A DNA stretch of 64,000 nucleotides from Microbacteriaceae bacterium (GTDB lineage Bacteria; Actinomycetota; Actinomycetes; Actinomycetales; Microbacteriaceae), in NCBI GenBank assembly GCA_004297935.1, contig SCRE01000014.1, positions 186,001-250,000 on the forward strand, read 5' to 3'. A model generated the notes under the pieces. That model saw only the letters and a program-made list of their open reading frames with translations. It did no database searches and was not told where the DNA came from. This document shows, one piece after another, positions 1 through 8,214 of the stretch (its first letter is position 1; every line of letters starts with the position of its first letter). Position numbers and translations under genes: made by a program.

Positions 1-8
1 GCGGTAGT

Positions 9-674
9 TCATAGTTCGAATCCTTTCAAGATGTCAGAGGTCACAGGCTCATCGGTGGTTCGATCGCCGATACGCGCGAACGGCCTCGGTCCGGTGCTGG
101 CGACGGCGATGACGGCGATCTCGTCGTGGTGCGGTGCGTTCGGGAGTGGCAGATCGATGGTTTGGTAATAGTCGCGTGTGGCGGCGGCGGTCTTGTGCCA
201 CATCGGCACCCGCAGGGTTTCGCCCGGCTGCGCCGTACCGTCAACGAAACACAGGATGGACGTCCCCTTGAGGGCCTCCCGCAGAAGATTCCCGAAATAC
301 GGTGTGTGGATGAGCGCAGCAGCGTGCTCGATCTCACCGCCGGTGCCGACGACTGCCGCCTTGCCGAACGCGCCGACGCGCCTGGCCCCACCCAGCATGT
401 CAACGAGCCGATCCGTCAGCAGCTTGGCCAGAACGGGTGCGATACGTCGGGTCGCCGCGCCGAGGTCGGTCGTGTTGCCGGTACCGACCCATGGGTTGCC
501 GATCACCGCGACGGCGCCGGCACGCATTATCGGCCGGCGACCATCCGTCGGGATCTCCTCCCTCGTGGTGGCGAGTCCGCGTAATCCTATGGCCGCAGCC
601 AGATCGCCGATCGCGTGCAGTGTCGAGCGCGTGCTGAGATCGACCCGCGCGGATTCCGTCGTCGTGAATGTCAT
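9..674 (-). CDS. Amino acid synthesis family protein (AA_synth, DUF1185)
   Basis: A 221-residue soluble protein whose whole length resembles the AA_synth (DUF1185) family. Family-like stretches include AVAVIGNPWVGTG, the glycine-rich AFGKAAVVGTGGEIEHAAAL and IAVIAVASTGPRPFARIGD near the C-terminus. The family name is historical and I know of no proven reaction; members often sit in catabolic clusters with amidohydrolases and permeases. Here it lies directly downstream of an FCD regulator on the same strand and back to back with a permease/hydrolase operon. Further partners could lie left of the window edge, because transcription runs that way. No signal peptide or membrane segment is visible. 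The family call is fairly secure; the function is unknown. Confidence 0.8.
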   Translation of the reverse strand: MTFTTTESARVDLSTRSTLHAIGDLAAAIGLRGLATTREEIPTDGRRPIMRAGAVAVIGNPWVGTGNTTDLGAATRRIAPVLAKLLTDRLVDMLGGARRVGAFGKAAVVGTGGEIEHAAALIHTPYFGNLLREALKGTSILCFVDGTAQPGETLRVPMWHKTAAATRDYYQTIDLPLPNAPHHDEIAVIAVASTGPRPFARIGDRTTDEPVTSDILKGFEL

Positions 675-741
675 CGTATTGAGAGGCTTTCTTGTCGTGT
701 TCTGGAGGCCGACCCCGTGGCCGTGTGCCCGGCCCTCATCG

Positions 742-1458
742 TCATGCGTCGCGTGTCAGCGATTCGGAGGATGAGTAGTCGTCGAGCGCCTGCGACAGGA
801 GCGCAATCTGGCTCGAGGCCGAGACGTGCCGTCTGGTGGCGAGCTCCGAGGCGAACGGATCCTTGGATCGAATCGCGGCGACGATGGCACGATGCTCGTC
901 TCGCGACGCCTTGAGACGTCCAGGCTGCTCGAGGGTCTGCACGACGATACGGTGGTAGGCCAGCTGATTCATCAGCAACTCGTAGTGTTCGGAGAGTTTC
1001 TGGTTGTCTGCACCCTCAACGAGTGTCCGGTGGAACTCGTCGACCAGATCGGCGTACGCGTCATGGTCGTTCATGCGTACCGCCTCCTTCTCGTCCGCGA
1101 TGTTGCGTTCGAGTCGGCGCAACTCCGGAACGTTGCCGCGTCGCGCCAGCAGGCTGGCGGCGAGGCCCTCGAGTGACTCCTTGACCTGGAACAACTCCTG
1201 GATCTCGCGTCCCGTGGGCTTGCGCACGAACGTCCCGACGCGTGGTCTGATTTCGACCAGGCCTTCCCGCTCCAGCTGCTTGAGCGCCTCACGGATTGGC
1301 GTTCTACTGACAGCGAACTCGTCGGCGAGGAAAGCCTCGGCGAGCAAGTCTCCCGGCTGAACCCGTCCGCTGATCACGAGACGGCGGACACGGTCCAGGA
1401 GCGGTTCGGGCAGTCTCGCCTCGGGGGGAGCCGACGTGATCGGCACGATCTCTTGCAT
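742..1458 (-). CDS. GntR-family transcriptional regulator, FCD subfamily
   Basis: A 238-residue regulator. The N-terminal winged helix (about residues 17-80) contains DEFAVSRTPIREALKQLE and ends in VEIRPRVGTFVRKP, typical of GntR. An all-helical FCD ligand-binding domain follows (about 88-215) with the usual acidic/His metal-site pattern (DEFHRTL, EHRAIVAAI). A longer reading frame to 1497 exists, but I place the start at the ATG at 1458. It reads ATGCAAGAG, sits seven bases after a plausible -10, and mirrors the ATGCAAGAC start of the divergent gene. It probably represses itself and the divergent operon from 1577 through TTGCATGCAA-like sites. The effector is probably a small acid or pathway intermediate (inference). 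Confidence 0.85.
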   Translation of the reverse strand: MQEIVPITSAPPEARLPEPLLDRVRRLVISGRVQPGDLLAEAFLADEFAVSRTPIREALKQLEREGLVEIRPRVGTFVRKPTGREIQELFQVKESLEGLAASLLARRGNVPELRRLERNIADEKEAVRMNDHDAYADLVDEFHRTLVEGADNQKLSEHYELLMNQLAYHRIVVQTLEQPGRLKASRDEHRAIVAAIRSKDPFASELATRRHVSASSQIALLSQALDDYSSSESLTRDA

Positions 1459-1493
1459 ACAACGAAGATAGCTTGCATGCAACAGAGTGGCAA
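1453..1493 (-). promoter_or_regulatory. Leaderless promoter of the FCD regulator with two operator-like sites
   Basis: Read on the minus strand: -35 TTGCCA (plus positions 1488-1493), a 17-base spacer, -10 TATCTT (1465-1470), six bases, then the ATG at 1458, so transcription should begin at or next to the start codon. The perfect palindrome TTGCATGCAA (1473-1482) fills the spacer. The near copy TTGCATACAA (1453-1462) covers the start codon. This fits autoregulation by the FCD protein. Confidence 0.5.
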
Positions 1494-1540
1494 GCATTCG
1501 GAATAAATTTGTTGTGATTACTTGATTTTTAAGAATTATG

Positions 1541-1582
1541 TTGACTCGATTACCCGGCCGTCATAGCATCTCATGCATGCAA
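1541..1582 (+). promoter_or_regulatory. Leaderless promoter of the 1577-4564 operon with an operator-like site
   Basis: -35 TTGACT (1541-1546), a 17-base spacer and -10 TAGCAT (1564-1569) put the expected start of transcription at the A of the ATG at 1577. No ribosome-binding site is visible upstream. ATGCATGCAA (1573-1582) overlaps the start codon and differs by one base from the palindrome in the opposing promoter, so one regulator probably controls both directions. Confidence 0.5.
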
Positions 1583-2530
1583 GACATCAAGGATGCTGTT
1601 ATGGCGGCATGGGAGGCTGCGTGGGATCGCGGAGACGTCGACGCTTTGGATGCCATCCTCCATCCGGACTACCGGCGGGAAAGCGCCGGGTCGCAACGGA
1701 TACTCGGCGCGGATGACCTCAAGCGCGACATTCGGGACATCCGCTCGGCGTTCCCTGATCTGTCCACCTCCGTCGACACGCTCATCATCGACGAGGCCGG
1801 TACGAGTGCCGCGATCTTCTGGCGCTCCACCGGAACCTTCACCGAAGAACTGCAGGGGGTGCCTGCGACAGGGCGTCACGTTGAGACGCGGGGTTCGAAC
1901 CTGCTGACGCTGCGTGACGGGCTCATCCTCAACGAGCGCGTGACCTGGGACCAGACATCGCTGCTCGCGGATCTCGGTCTGCCGTCACTGCGATCGGCAT
2001 TCGAAGACGACGCTACCGATGTCGTCGTCGACGTGCCGGGTGCGCCGCCGCGTCCCGACGCGCTCAAAGGATTCAACCGTCAGTTCATCACCGGCGTCAC
2101 CGTCGTCACGACGATCGACGAGCGGGGTCAGCCTCGCGGACTCGCCGCCAACGCCTACTCGTCGGTGTCGCTCGAACCGCCACTCGTGCTGATCTGCGTG
2201 CAGAAGACGGCAGGCACCTATGCCCCGCTCTTCCGGGCGACCCACTTGGGAATCAACATCATGAGCAATCGACAGCGGCCCGTGGTCGGAACCTTCGCCT
2301 CCAAGGCTCCGGAGAAGTTCGCCGGATTGTCCTGGCACGCCGGGCCGGACGGAAGCCCGCTGATCGATGGTTCGTCAGCCTCGATCGAGGCCGAGATCAA
2401 GGAACGGTTCCAGGCGAAAACCCACACCGTGTTCATCGCGAAAGTGACCCATGCCGAGATCGCCGAGACGAACCCCATGATCTACAAGGCGGGCCACTTC
2501 TTCGACAGTGTCGGGCTGGCAGAGCTCTGA
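1577..2530 (+). CDS. Fused SnoaL-like (NTF2-fold) domain and flavin reductase-like domain protein
   Basis: A 317-residue two-domain protein. Residues 1-133 look like the SnoaL/ester-cyclase NTF2 fold (AWDRGDVDALDAILHPDY, ETRGSNLLTLRDGLI). Residues 160-317 match the flavin-reductase/FMN-binding split barrel (FNRQFITGVTVVTT, GLAANAYSSVSLEPPLVL, KAPEKFAGLSWH, TVFIAKVTHAE). The second half would supply reduced flavin by NAD(P)H oxidation; the first may bind or rearrange a substrate. RutF-type reductases are normally single-domain, so the fusion is unusual. I chose ATG 1577 over 1538 because it coincides with the predicted transcription start. A permease and an isochorismatase-like hydrolase follow in the same operon. 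No partner monooxygenase gene is seen nearby. Confidence 0.8.
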   Translation: MQDIKDAVMAAWEAAWDRGDVDALDAILHPDYRRESAGSQRILGADDLKRDIRDIRSAFPDLSTSVDTLIIDEAGTSAAIFWRSTGTFTEELQGVPATGRHVETRGSNLLTLRDGLILNERVTWDQTSLLADLGLPSLRSAFEDDATDVVVDVPGAPPRPDALKGFNRQFITGVTVVTTIDERGQPRGLAANAYSSVSLEPPLVLICVQKTAGTYAPLFRATHLGINIMSNRQRPVVGTFASKAPEKFAGLSWHAGPDGSPLIDGSSASIEAEIKERFQAKTHTVFIAKVTHAEIAETNPMIYKAGHFFDSVGLAEL

Positions 2531-2594
2531 CCCGGCCGACCCACCCACCCACCGATGTTTGACCCGCAAAACACTTCAATTGAAAGGACGCACA

Positions 2595-4037
2595 ATGTCG
2601 CGCATTGACAAAGCAGGTGCGGAAACCGATCTGGGTTACCGCGACAGCATTACGAAGATCGAGCCATACGGTGTCGATCACATCCCCGACGTCGAGAAGC
2701 ATGGCAAGCCCAGTTCGCAGTTCTACGTCTGGTTCGCCGCTGGATTGAGTTTCCCCATCATGATCCTCGGCTTCAGTGCCGCCTACCTCGGGCTCAGTCT
2801 GACGGCGGGCATCATCGCGGTCATCGTGGGTGCCGTGGTCGGCTCGATCCTGATGGGTGTCTTGTCTCGGATGGGAGTCCGCCTCGGCGTCCCTCAGCAG
2901 ATACAGGCGCGAGGCCCGATGGGGCATGTCGGCAACCTCCCACCGGTCGCCTACATCAACGTCTTTGCGGGCATCGGATGGTCCGCGCTGAACATCGTGG
3001 TTGCCAGCCGGGCACTGAACCTGATGATCGGTATCCCGTTCTGGCTTGCTGCGGTGATCCTCGCAGCGATCATGCTGGTCATCGCACTCTATGGCTACAA
3101 CATGATTCACTTCGTCCAGAAATGGATGAGTCCCGTCCTGGTCGTTCTGTTCGCCTGGACAACGGTGATCTGCTTGATCAACGGCAGTTCGACTCTCCAA
3201 ACGAATACCAAGGCGGCGGGCTATGTCGGAGGCGCCGGAAGCTGGATCATTCTCGGCGGGTGGTTCCTCGCGTTCCTGATCGCCTGGACTCCATTCGCCT
3301 CTGACTATTCGCGCTACCTTCCCGATAACCGCAAAACCAGTGTCAGAGCCGGATGGTTCACGGGTCTGGGAAACTTCGTCACGATGGTGTGGCTCGGAAT
3401 CGTCGGAGTCTTCCTGGCCGGCACCTCTACCTCGAGCGACCCGATTGTTGCGCTCAAAGGCCTGATGGGTCCGTGGTTTGTCGTTGCCCTGCTTGCCTTG
3501 CTGTTCTCGCTGTTCACCCAGAACTCACTGAATGTCTATGGGGGAGCAATCTCAGTCCAAACCCTCGGCCTTCCCTTCAACCGCAAGCAGGCGGTCGTGA
3601 TCATCTGCGTGCTCGCCTATGCGGTCAGTCTGTGGGCGCAGGCCGGTGTTTACGACAAGTTCGAGACATTCCTAAATCTGACGTCTTACTTCATCACCCC
3701 GTACGTCGCGGTCATCATCATGGACTACTTCATCGGCGGCCGTCGCGACAAGCAGCGCATTCCCGAACTGTACGACAAGCGCCGCATTCTCGGCTGGGGT
3801 TTTGTTTCCTGGCTCGTCGGCGTGCTCGCGACCGTGCCGTTCTGGCAGTCGACCCTCTACACCGGACCGTTCGCCGCGCACTTCCCCTCGTTCGGCGACC
3901 TGAGCATGTACGTCGGCTTCGTGGTCGCACTGCTGGTGTTCTTGGCCACCTATCGACTCAAGCCGCTGTGGACGCTGCGACGGACCGCCACGGAAGAACG
4001 GGCGGTTCGACCGGTGGTCGGTGGCGACCTGGGATGA
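2595..4037 (+). CDS. NCS1-family permease (purine-cytosine permease type)
   Basis: A 480-residue integral membrane protein with about twelve hydrophobic segments, of the cytosine/purine permease branch of NCS1. Such carriers import nucleobases or related heterocycles with a cation. Family marks are GVRLGVPQQIQARGPMGHVG in the first third, WTPFASDYSRYLPDN in the middle and FITPYVAVIIMDYFI near the end. The start at 2595 follows GAAAGGA; an upstream in-frame start at 2508 overlaps the previous gene and is unlikely. It lies between the flavin reductase fusion and the hydrolase, with a four-base ATGA overlap to the latter, so import and breakdown of one substrate are probably coupled. The substrate cannot be told from sequence. 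Confidence 0.88.
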   Translation: MSRIDKAGAETDLGYRDSITKIEPYGVDHIPDVEKHGKPSSQFYVWFAAGLSFPIMILGFSAAYLGLSLTAGIIAVIVGAVVGSILMGVLSRMGVRLGVPQQIQARGPMGHVGNLPPVAYINVFAGIGWSALNIVVASRALNLMIGIPFWLAAVILAAIMLVIALYGYNMIHFVQKWMSPVLVVLFAWTTVICLINGSSTLQTNTKAAGYVGGAGSWIILGGWFLAFLIAWTPFASDYSRYLPDNRKTSVRAGWFTGLGNFVTMVWLGIVGVFLAGTSTSSDPIVALKGLMGPWFVVALLALLFSLFTQNSLNVYGGAISVQTLGLPFNRKQAVVIICVLAYAVSLWAQAGVYDKFETFLNLTSYFITPYVAVIIMDYFIGGRRDKQRIPELYDKRRILGWGFVSWLVGVLATVPFWQSTLYTGPFAAHFPSFGDLSMYVGFVVALLVFLATYRLKPLWTLRRTATEERAVRPVVGGDLG

Positions 4038-4564
4038 CCAGTTCCCCGTGGCTTGTCGTCATCGACATGCAGCTGGCATTCGCTGCACCCTCCTCGCAGT
4101 GGGCCGCCGAAGGTTATCCGGAGATCGTGCCGACCGTGGAGAAGCTCGCCGATGCGCACCGGGGCCGGGTCGTCTACACACGATTCGTCCGCGACCCGGC
4201 CGAGCACGGACAGTGGTCGGCCTACTACGACAGATGGCCGTCCTTCCGGGTGACGCCGGAGGACCCGGTGTGGGAGCTCACGCTCACCGTGCCCGCCGAG
4301 GTACCGGTCATCGATGAGCCCACCTTCTCCAAATGGGCCCCGCAACTGCAGCGCGTCGTCGGTGACGCACCGTTACGCATCTGCGGTGTTGCCACAGAGT
4401 GCTGCGTGCTGGGCACCGCCCTGGCGGCCGCCGATGACGGTCGCGAGGTGGTCGTGATCGCCGACGCCTGTGCGGGTGCCAGCCACGAGTTGCACAACCA
4501 GGCACTGACGATCATGGACACGATGGCACCGCTGCTATCGGTGACAACCAGCGACCGCTTGTGA
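4034..4564 (+). CDS. Isochorismatase-like cysteine hydrolase
   Basis: A 176-residue member of the isochorismatase-like hydrolase superfamily. The catalytic Asp-Lys-Cys triad is readable as D11 (LVVIDMQ), K100 (PTFSKWAP) and C124 (GVATECCVLGTA). Members cleave C-N bonds in ureido and amide compounds (ureidoacrylate hydrolase RutB, N-carbamoylsarcosine hydrolase, nicotinamidase) or act on isochorismate. The start overlaps the permease stop as ATGA. With an NCS1 permease and a flavin reductase upstream, a RutB-like role on a ring-opened nitrogen heterocycle is the best guess, but identity with RutB is not shown. A strong hairpin follows and ends the operon. Confidence 0.85.
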   Translation: MTSSPWLVVIDMQLAFAAPSSQWAAEGYPEIVPTVEKLADAHRGRVVYTRFVRDPAEHGQWSAYYDRWPSFRVTPEDPVWELTLTVPAEVPVIDEPTFSKWAPQLQRVVGDAPLRICGVATECCVLGTALAAADDGREVVVIADACAGASHELHNQALTIMDTMAPLLSVTTSDRL

Positions 4565-4571
4565 AGCGGCA

Positions 4572-4608
4572 CCGGTTCCTGGGCCCGCCGCGCGGGCCCA
4601 GGAACCGG
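4572..4608 (+). terminator. Strong hairpin, probable transcription terminator
   Basis: A perfect 16-bp inverted repeat (4572-4587 and 4593-4608) around a five-base loop begins eight bases after the hydrolase stop codon. The stem is very GC-rich and no long T-run follows, as is common in high-GC genomes. Confidence 0.75.
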
Positions 4609-4916
4609 GAGAACCGATCATCAGGCAACCTCGAGCTGTGGAAACGATGGTGGCCGGCGATTGGGCTGGTTGTCAGCGCCGACCTTGACGGCAGTGGTGT
4701 CGACGAAGACGATGAGACCTCGACGAGGTCTTGCTGCCACGAGCATCTCGGAAGAGCTGCCGAGAGCGTTCTTCTGTCTGGTGAGGTCTTGTTCGTTGCT
4801 GGGCGCCCACCTGGCCGTTGAGCGATTCGGTTTTGGATTCGGCTGCAGCGTGCAGGGCGAATTCAACCGATAATCGGGGTGGTGCTTACGTGTGCAGCCT
4901 CCCGAAACCGCGTGGA
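4609..4916. other. Non-coding or degraded stretch
   Basis: No convincing gene. Reading frames on both strands give arginine- and proline-rich low-complexity translations without recognisable motifs. It may hold worn-down coding sequence, but I cannot name a source. Confidence 0.4.
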
Positions 4917-5606
4917 TCACCGACCGGGGTATCGCCTGGATCCGGCGGGTCGGTGATCGTGTAGGGCCTTGGTCGGCTGTGGTGTGCGTTGGGGCGCGAC
5001 TGGCAGGGTGGCCAGCACGAGCCAGGCCAACTGCATGGCGAGGAAGATCTTCTCATAGAGCCCGCCGAGCGAATCCGGGTGGAATCCGGCGCGCCCGAGG
5101 AGCAGCAGCGGCACGACGGCGCCCCAGGAGAGGATGAGCAGCGGTATCCGCAGTGTGCCCCAGCGCGGCTGCCTGCGCAGCAGCGCTGGGGTGGCGAGGA
5201 TGGTGCCAACCAGCACGGCCAGGAAGGCGATGGCGGCCAGGGCAAGGTGGATGCGCCCGGTGCCGTGCGTGGGCGTGCCGACCGGGTCGTCGGGGAAGAT
5301 GGCGAGGAGCCCGGATACGATGGCCCACACGGCCAACAGGACGAGGGCGGCGGTCAGCCGGCGGCTCTTGTCACAGGCCGCGGCAAGGCCGGCGATGACG
5401 GCCAGGCTCAGCAGGCAGCGCAGCATAAAGTTCAGGTTCATCAGCCAGGCCCACGGACCGGCGCTGCCGTAATCGCTCTCGGCGTTGTGCAGCACGGAGA
5501 ACTCCGGCCGCAGGAACACCAGCCCCAGATCGATCGCGATATACAGTGCCACGCCGACGAGGGCGGCGCGCGCCGCTCTCGACCCGAATGCGTAACTAGG
5601 TTGCAT
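4917..5606 (-). CDS. DUF998-family membrane protein
   Basis: A 229-residue protein with about six membrane segments resembling DUF998. Recognisable are FSVLHNAESDYG after the first helix, LLAIFPDDPVGTPTHGTGRIH in the middle (typical of the family) and LHxxLA-like histidine context before helix four. The function of DUF998 proteins is not established. I chose ATG 5606 rather than an upstream in-frame GTG, leaving about twenty bases to the divergent MarR gene, so the two promoters must overlap and the MarR protein probably controls this gene. The C-terminal tail after the last helix is polar and arginine-rich. Confidence 0.75.
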   Translation of the reverse strand: MQPSYAFGSRAARAALVGVALYIAIDLGLVFLRPEFSVLHNAESDYGSAGPWAWLMNLNFMLRCLLSLAVIAGLAAACDKSRRLTAALVLLAVWAIVSGLLAIFPDDPVGTPTHGTGRIHLALAAIAFLAVLVGTILATPALLRRQPRWGTLRIPLLILSWGAVVPLLLLGRAGFHPDSLGGLYEKIFLAMQLAWLVLATLPVAPQRTPQPTKALHDHRPAGSRRYPGR

Positions 5607-5610
5607 ACCT
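5598..5610. promoter_or_regulatory. Short dyad between divergent DUF998 and MarR genes
   Basis: AGGTTGCATACCT has four-base arms (AGGT/ACCT) around TGCAT and overlaps the DUF998 start codon. Its position in a twenty-base divergent spacer suits a MarR operator. The arms are short, so chance is possible. Confidence 0.3.
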
Positions 5611-5626
5611 GTTAGTGTGTGTTGTG

Positions 5627-6109
5627 ATGCGTGCCTCGTCAAGACCTCCGTACCGATTCGGGGATCTGCTCGCCCTCGCCCGTCAAAGCTGGGTGCGGCA
5701 GCTGGGCGGTGCGCTGGCCGAAGCCGGCTACCCTGACTACCGGCCCAGCGACGCCCTGGTGATGCGACTGCTGCTGCGCGGACCGCTGGCCGTCGGCCGA
5801 CTCGGCGATGCGCTGGGCGTGACCCGCCAGGCCGCGAGGAAGGTGGCGACCGGGCTGGAGAGCCGCGGCTACGCGACGGTCGAGAAGGACGCCCGCGACG
5901 GGCGCCAAACCAACGTCACGCTCACCTCCCGGGGCCGGGACTTCGCGCACACGATCGTCAGTATGATCGACCGGCTCGACGCCGCCCTCGCCGCGTGCCT
6001 GACACCCGAGCAGCTCACGGCCGCTGACACCGTGCTGCGCGCCGTGCTGGGCGACGAGCACTCCCGCGCCCTCGCCGCGTTTGTGGCACCACCCCAGGAC
6101 CCACACTGA
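5627..6109 (+). CDS. MarR-family transcriptional regulator
   Basis: A 160-residue winged-helix regulator. The recognition region reads GRLGDALGVTRQAARKVATGLE, followed by the wing GYATVEKDARDGRQTNVTLTSRG with the Asp-x-Arg pair typical of MarR. A C-terminal helix probably serves dimerisation. ATG 5627 is taken as the start; in-frame GTG codons at 5615 and 5624 are alternatives. It is transcribed divergently from the DUF998 membrane protein and probably represses it and itself. The ligand is unknown. Confidence 0.82.
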   Translation: MRASSRPPYRFGDLLALARQSWVRQLGGALAEAGYPDYRPSDALVMRLLLRGPLAVGRLGDALGVTRQAARKVATGLESRGYATVEKDARDGRQTNVTLTSRGRDFAHTIVSMIDRLDAALAACLTPEQLTAADTVLRAVLGDEHSRALAAFVAPPQDPH

Positions 6110-6280
6110 GCGTACGGCCGCCCACCCTCATCCCCTTGCACACGTTGGGTGCTCCAACTTCGAGGGGTGCGCTGCGTAGACCATAGAACGCGACCCGGCG
6201 GCCCGATTGAGAACGAGCTGCTCCGTGGTGTCGAAGCGGAGTGCTTGCCAGGTCTTGCCCGGCAGGGCATGCTCAGCAGC

Positions 6281-7039
6281 ATGGTACGGAGTGTTGCAGT
6301 CTTATCGGATATTCATGGTGTGATCCCCGTTCTCGATGCCGTTTTGACGGAACCGGCGGTGATGGAAGCCGAACTGATCGTAGTGACCGGTGACCACGCT
6401 TCCGGCCCCCAGCCAACCCAAGTGTTGGATCGGCTGGCTTCGCTCGGGGAAAGGGTCCTGCTCGTGCGTGGTAACGCCGACCGGGAGTTGGTGTCCCTGG
6501 CCCGAGGTGAATCGATTGACGTTCCCGATGCCATTACACGCTGGGCAGCCGCACAGCTCTCGCCCGATCACCTGGCCTTGCTCGCAGGTCTGCCTCGTCC
6601 GGTGACCGTCGATGTCGAGGGTTTTGGCCCCAGCCTGTTTTGCCACGGCACACCCCGGAACGATGAAGAGGTCGTCCTGGTGGACAGTGGCCTGGAGCGT
6701 TGGGCTGACGTGTTCAGCGAAATACCCGAACAGGTTCAGACGGTCGTGTGCGGGCACACGCACATGCCTTTCATCCGGCTCGTCGACCGGCGCCTGGTGA
6801 TCAATCCCGGTAGCATCGGCATGCCCTATGGCGGGGCTGGGGGCAGTTGGGTGCTGCTTTAGAACGGGTCCGTCGCACTCCACCGAACGATCATCGATGT
6901 CGACGCGGCAGTCGCCGAAGTGGTCGCCGAATCGAGATACCAGAACCGTGAAGAATGGGCCGACTTCTTCCTAGGCTCGGCCGCCAGCGATGCCGAGGCG
7001 CTCACCACCTTCAGTGCCCGCGACGGCTGTTCCAGTTAG
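6281..7039 (+). pseudogene. Metallophosphoesterase interrupted by an in-frame amber codon
   Basis: A calcineurin-like phosphoesterase of the YfcE/MJ0936 type. All metal-site motifs are present: LSDIHG, VTGDHASG, LVRGNADRE, LFCHGTP and CGHTHMPF. The frame stops at TAG 6860-6862 after GGAGGSWVLL (193 residues). The same frame then continues without a stop for 58 more codons (NGSVALHRTIIDVD through EEWADFFLGSAASD) to TAG 7037-7039. That gives the roughly 252 residues normal for the family, whose members usually run straight through GGSWxLL. The metal site is complete before the break, so a shortened protein could still fold. Alternatives are sequencing error, recent loss or readthrough. Confidence 0.75.
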
Positions 7040-7063
7040 CGTTACGGCTACCGGGTCCTCGGA

Positions 7064-7252
7064 GCGAACGACGAGACATTGCACCGCGCACTGCCTGCGA
7101 AAGCACCAGAGCCAGACATTGCAAGATCGACGAACCAGACGAGCCCACCCTTTACGACACCGCACTCGGCGCGGATAAAGGCCTCTGGCCACGTGCCGGA
7201 TAGGCAGCGCGTGGATGACACACCCGCGCCATCCACACGTCCTTGCCGATAA
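7064..7252 (+). mobile_element. 3' remnant of an IS1249-like element
   Basis: This stretch matches the last part of the complete IS1249-like element at 15488-16720. The transposase C-terminal codons around LHRALP and the GACGAGCCCACCCT block (ending at TAG 7201-7203) are recognisable. A decayed copy of the right inverted repeat lies at about 7229-7252. The two copies differ at many positions, so this one is old. The rest of the element is missing. Confidence 0.7.
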
Positions 7253-7329
7253 CCGGTAACCACCGAAAGCACCTGGTCAAGGAACAAAGTAGTGTCTGGG
7301 TCTGCTGAGGTCTTGGTTGGGTTCGGGGT

Positions 7330-8214
7330 TTATGCCGCCAGGGCGACGGCTTCCATCATTATGGTCTCGAATTCGATCGGGGTCAGTTTCCCGAGTCGGC
7401 GTTGCCGGCGCTTGTGGTGGTAGGTCCCCTCGATCCACTGCACGATCGCGAGCCGCAGCTGGAGCCTATTCGCCCACGGGTGCCGGTCGAGGACGTTCTT
7501 CTGCAGCAGGCTGAAGAAGCTCTCCATCGCTGCATTGTCAGCGCACGCACCGACTCTTCCCATCGACCCGGTCAGCTTGTGCTTTTTGAGGGCCTTACGG
7601 AACTTCCTCGATCTGAATTGGCTACCCCTATCGCTGTGAACGATGACGCCTTCCGGGTTGCCGCGGTGCGCGACGACCATCTCGAGCGCGTTCACTGCGA
7701 GGCGCGCCTTCATCCGTGAGTCGATCGAGTAGCCGACGATCCGGTTCGCCCAGACGTCCTTGATCGCACAGAGATACAGCGTCCCCTCCACGGTCCAGTG
7801 CTCCGTTATGTCCGTCAGCCACAGTTGGTTCGGGCCGTCGGCGGTGAAGTCCCGGTTCACGAGATCGTCATGCACCGCAGGTCCGGCTTTCTTATAGCGG
7901 CGTTTGCGGGTCGTGATCGTCGAGCGGATTCCCGCAACGTGACACAGCCGCCACACCCGCCGCTCGGAGAACTGGTAGCCGAGGTCGGCGATGTCGTCGG
8001 AGAGGACCCGGTAGCCGCCCTCCGGGTCGTCCTCGTGCAGTTCCCGGAGCACCCCGATCGGGTGCGTTTCCTCGACCTCACGCGCCGACAACGGCGTCTT
8101 GAGCCACTTGTAATACGCCTGCTCGGAGAACCCGAGAACCCGGCACGTCACCGCGACCGGCACCCTGACAACGGCACCGGCCGCGGCCATCTCACGGACG
8201 AGCGGGTAGATCAT
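7330..8214 (-). CDS. IS3-family transposase OrfB (DDE catalytic domain)
   Basis: A 294-residue protein with an N-terminal HTH_21-like region (EETHPIGVLRELHEDD) and the rve integrase core. The DDE residues are visible: D in LWLTDITEHW, D in VIVHSDRGSQF and E in NAAMESFFSLL, with exactly 35 residues between the second Asp and the Glu. The C-terminus (YHHKRRQRRLGKLTPIEFE) is typical of IS3. Its ATG overlaps the orfA stop as ATGA, and a slippery heptamer precedes the overlap, so it is probably made mainly as an OrfAB fusion. The frame looks intact. Confidence 0.92.
   Translation of the reverse strand: MIYPLVREMAAAGAVVRVPVAVTCRVLGFSEQAYYKWLKTPLSAREVEETHPIGVLRELHEDDPEGGYRVLSDDIADLGYQFSERRVWRLCHVAGIRSTITTRKRRYKKAGPAVHDDLVNRDFTADGPNQLWLTDITEHWTVEGTLYLCAIKDVWANRIVGYSIDSRMKARLAVNALEMVVAHRGNPEGVIVHSDRGSQFRSRKFRKALKKHKLTGSMGRVGACADNAAMESFFSLLQKNVLDRHPWANRLQLRLAIVQWIEGTYHHKRRQRRLGKLTPIEFETIMMEAVALAA

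Noticed and set aside
1577-4564. Annotation as a complete Rut pyrimidine pathway
   Set aside because: RutA, RutC, RutD and RutE equivalents are absent and the flavin reductase is fused to an unrelated domain.
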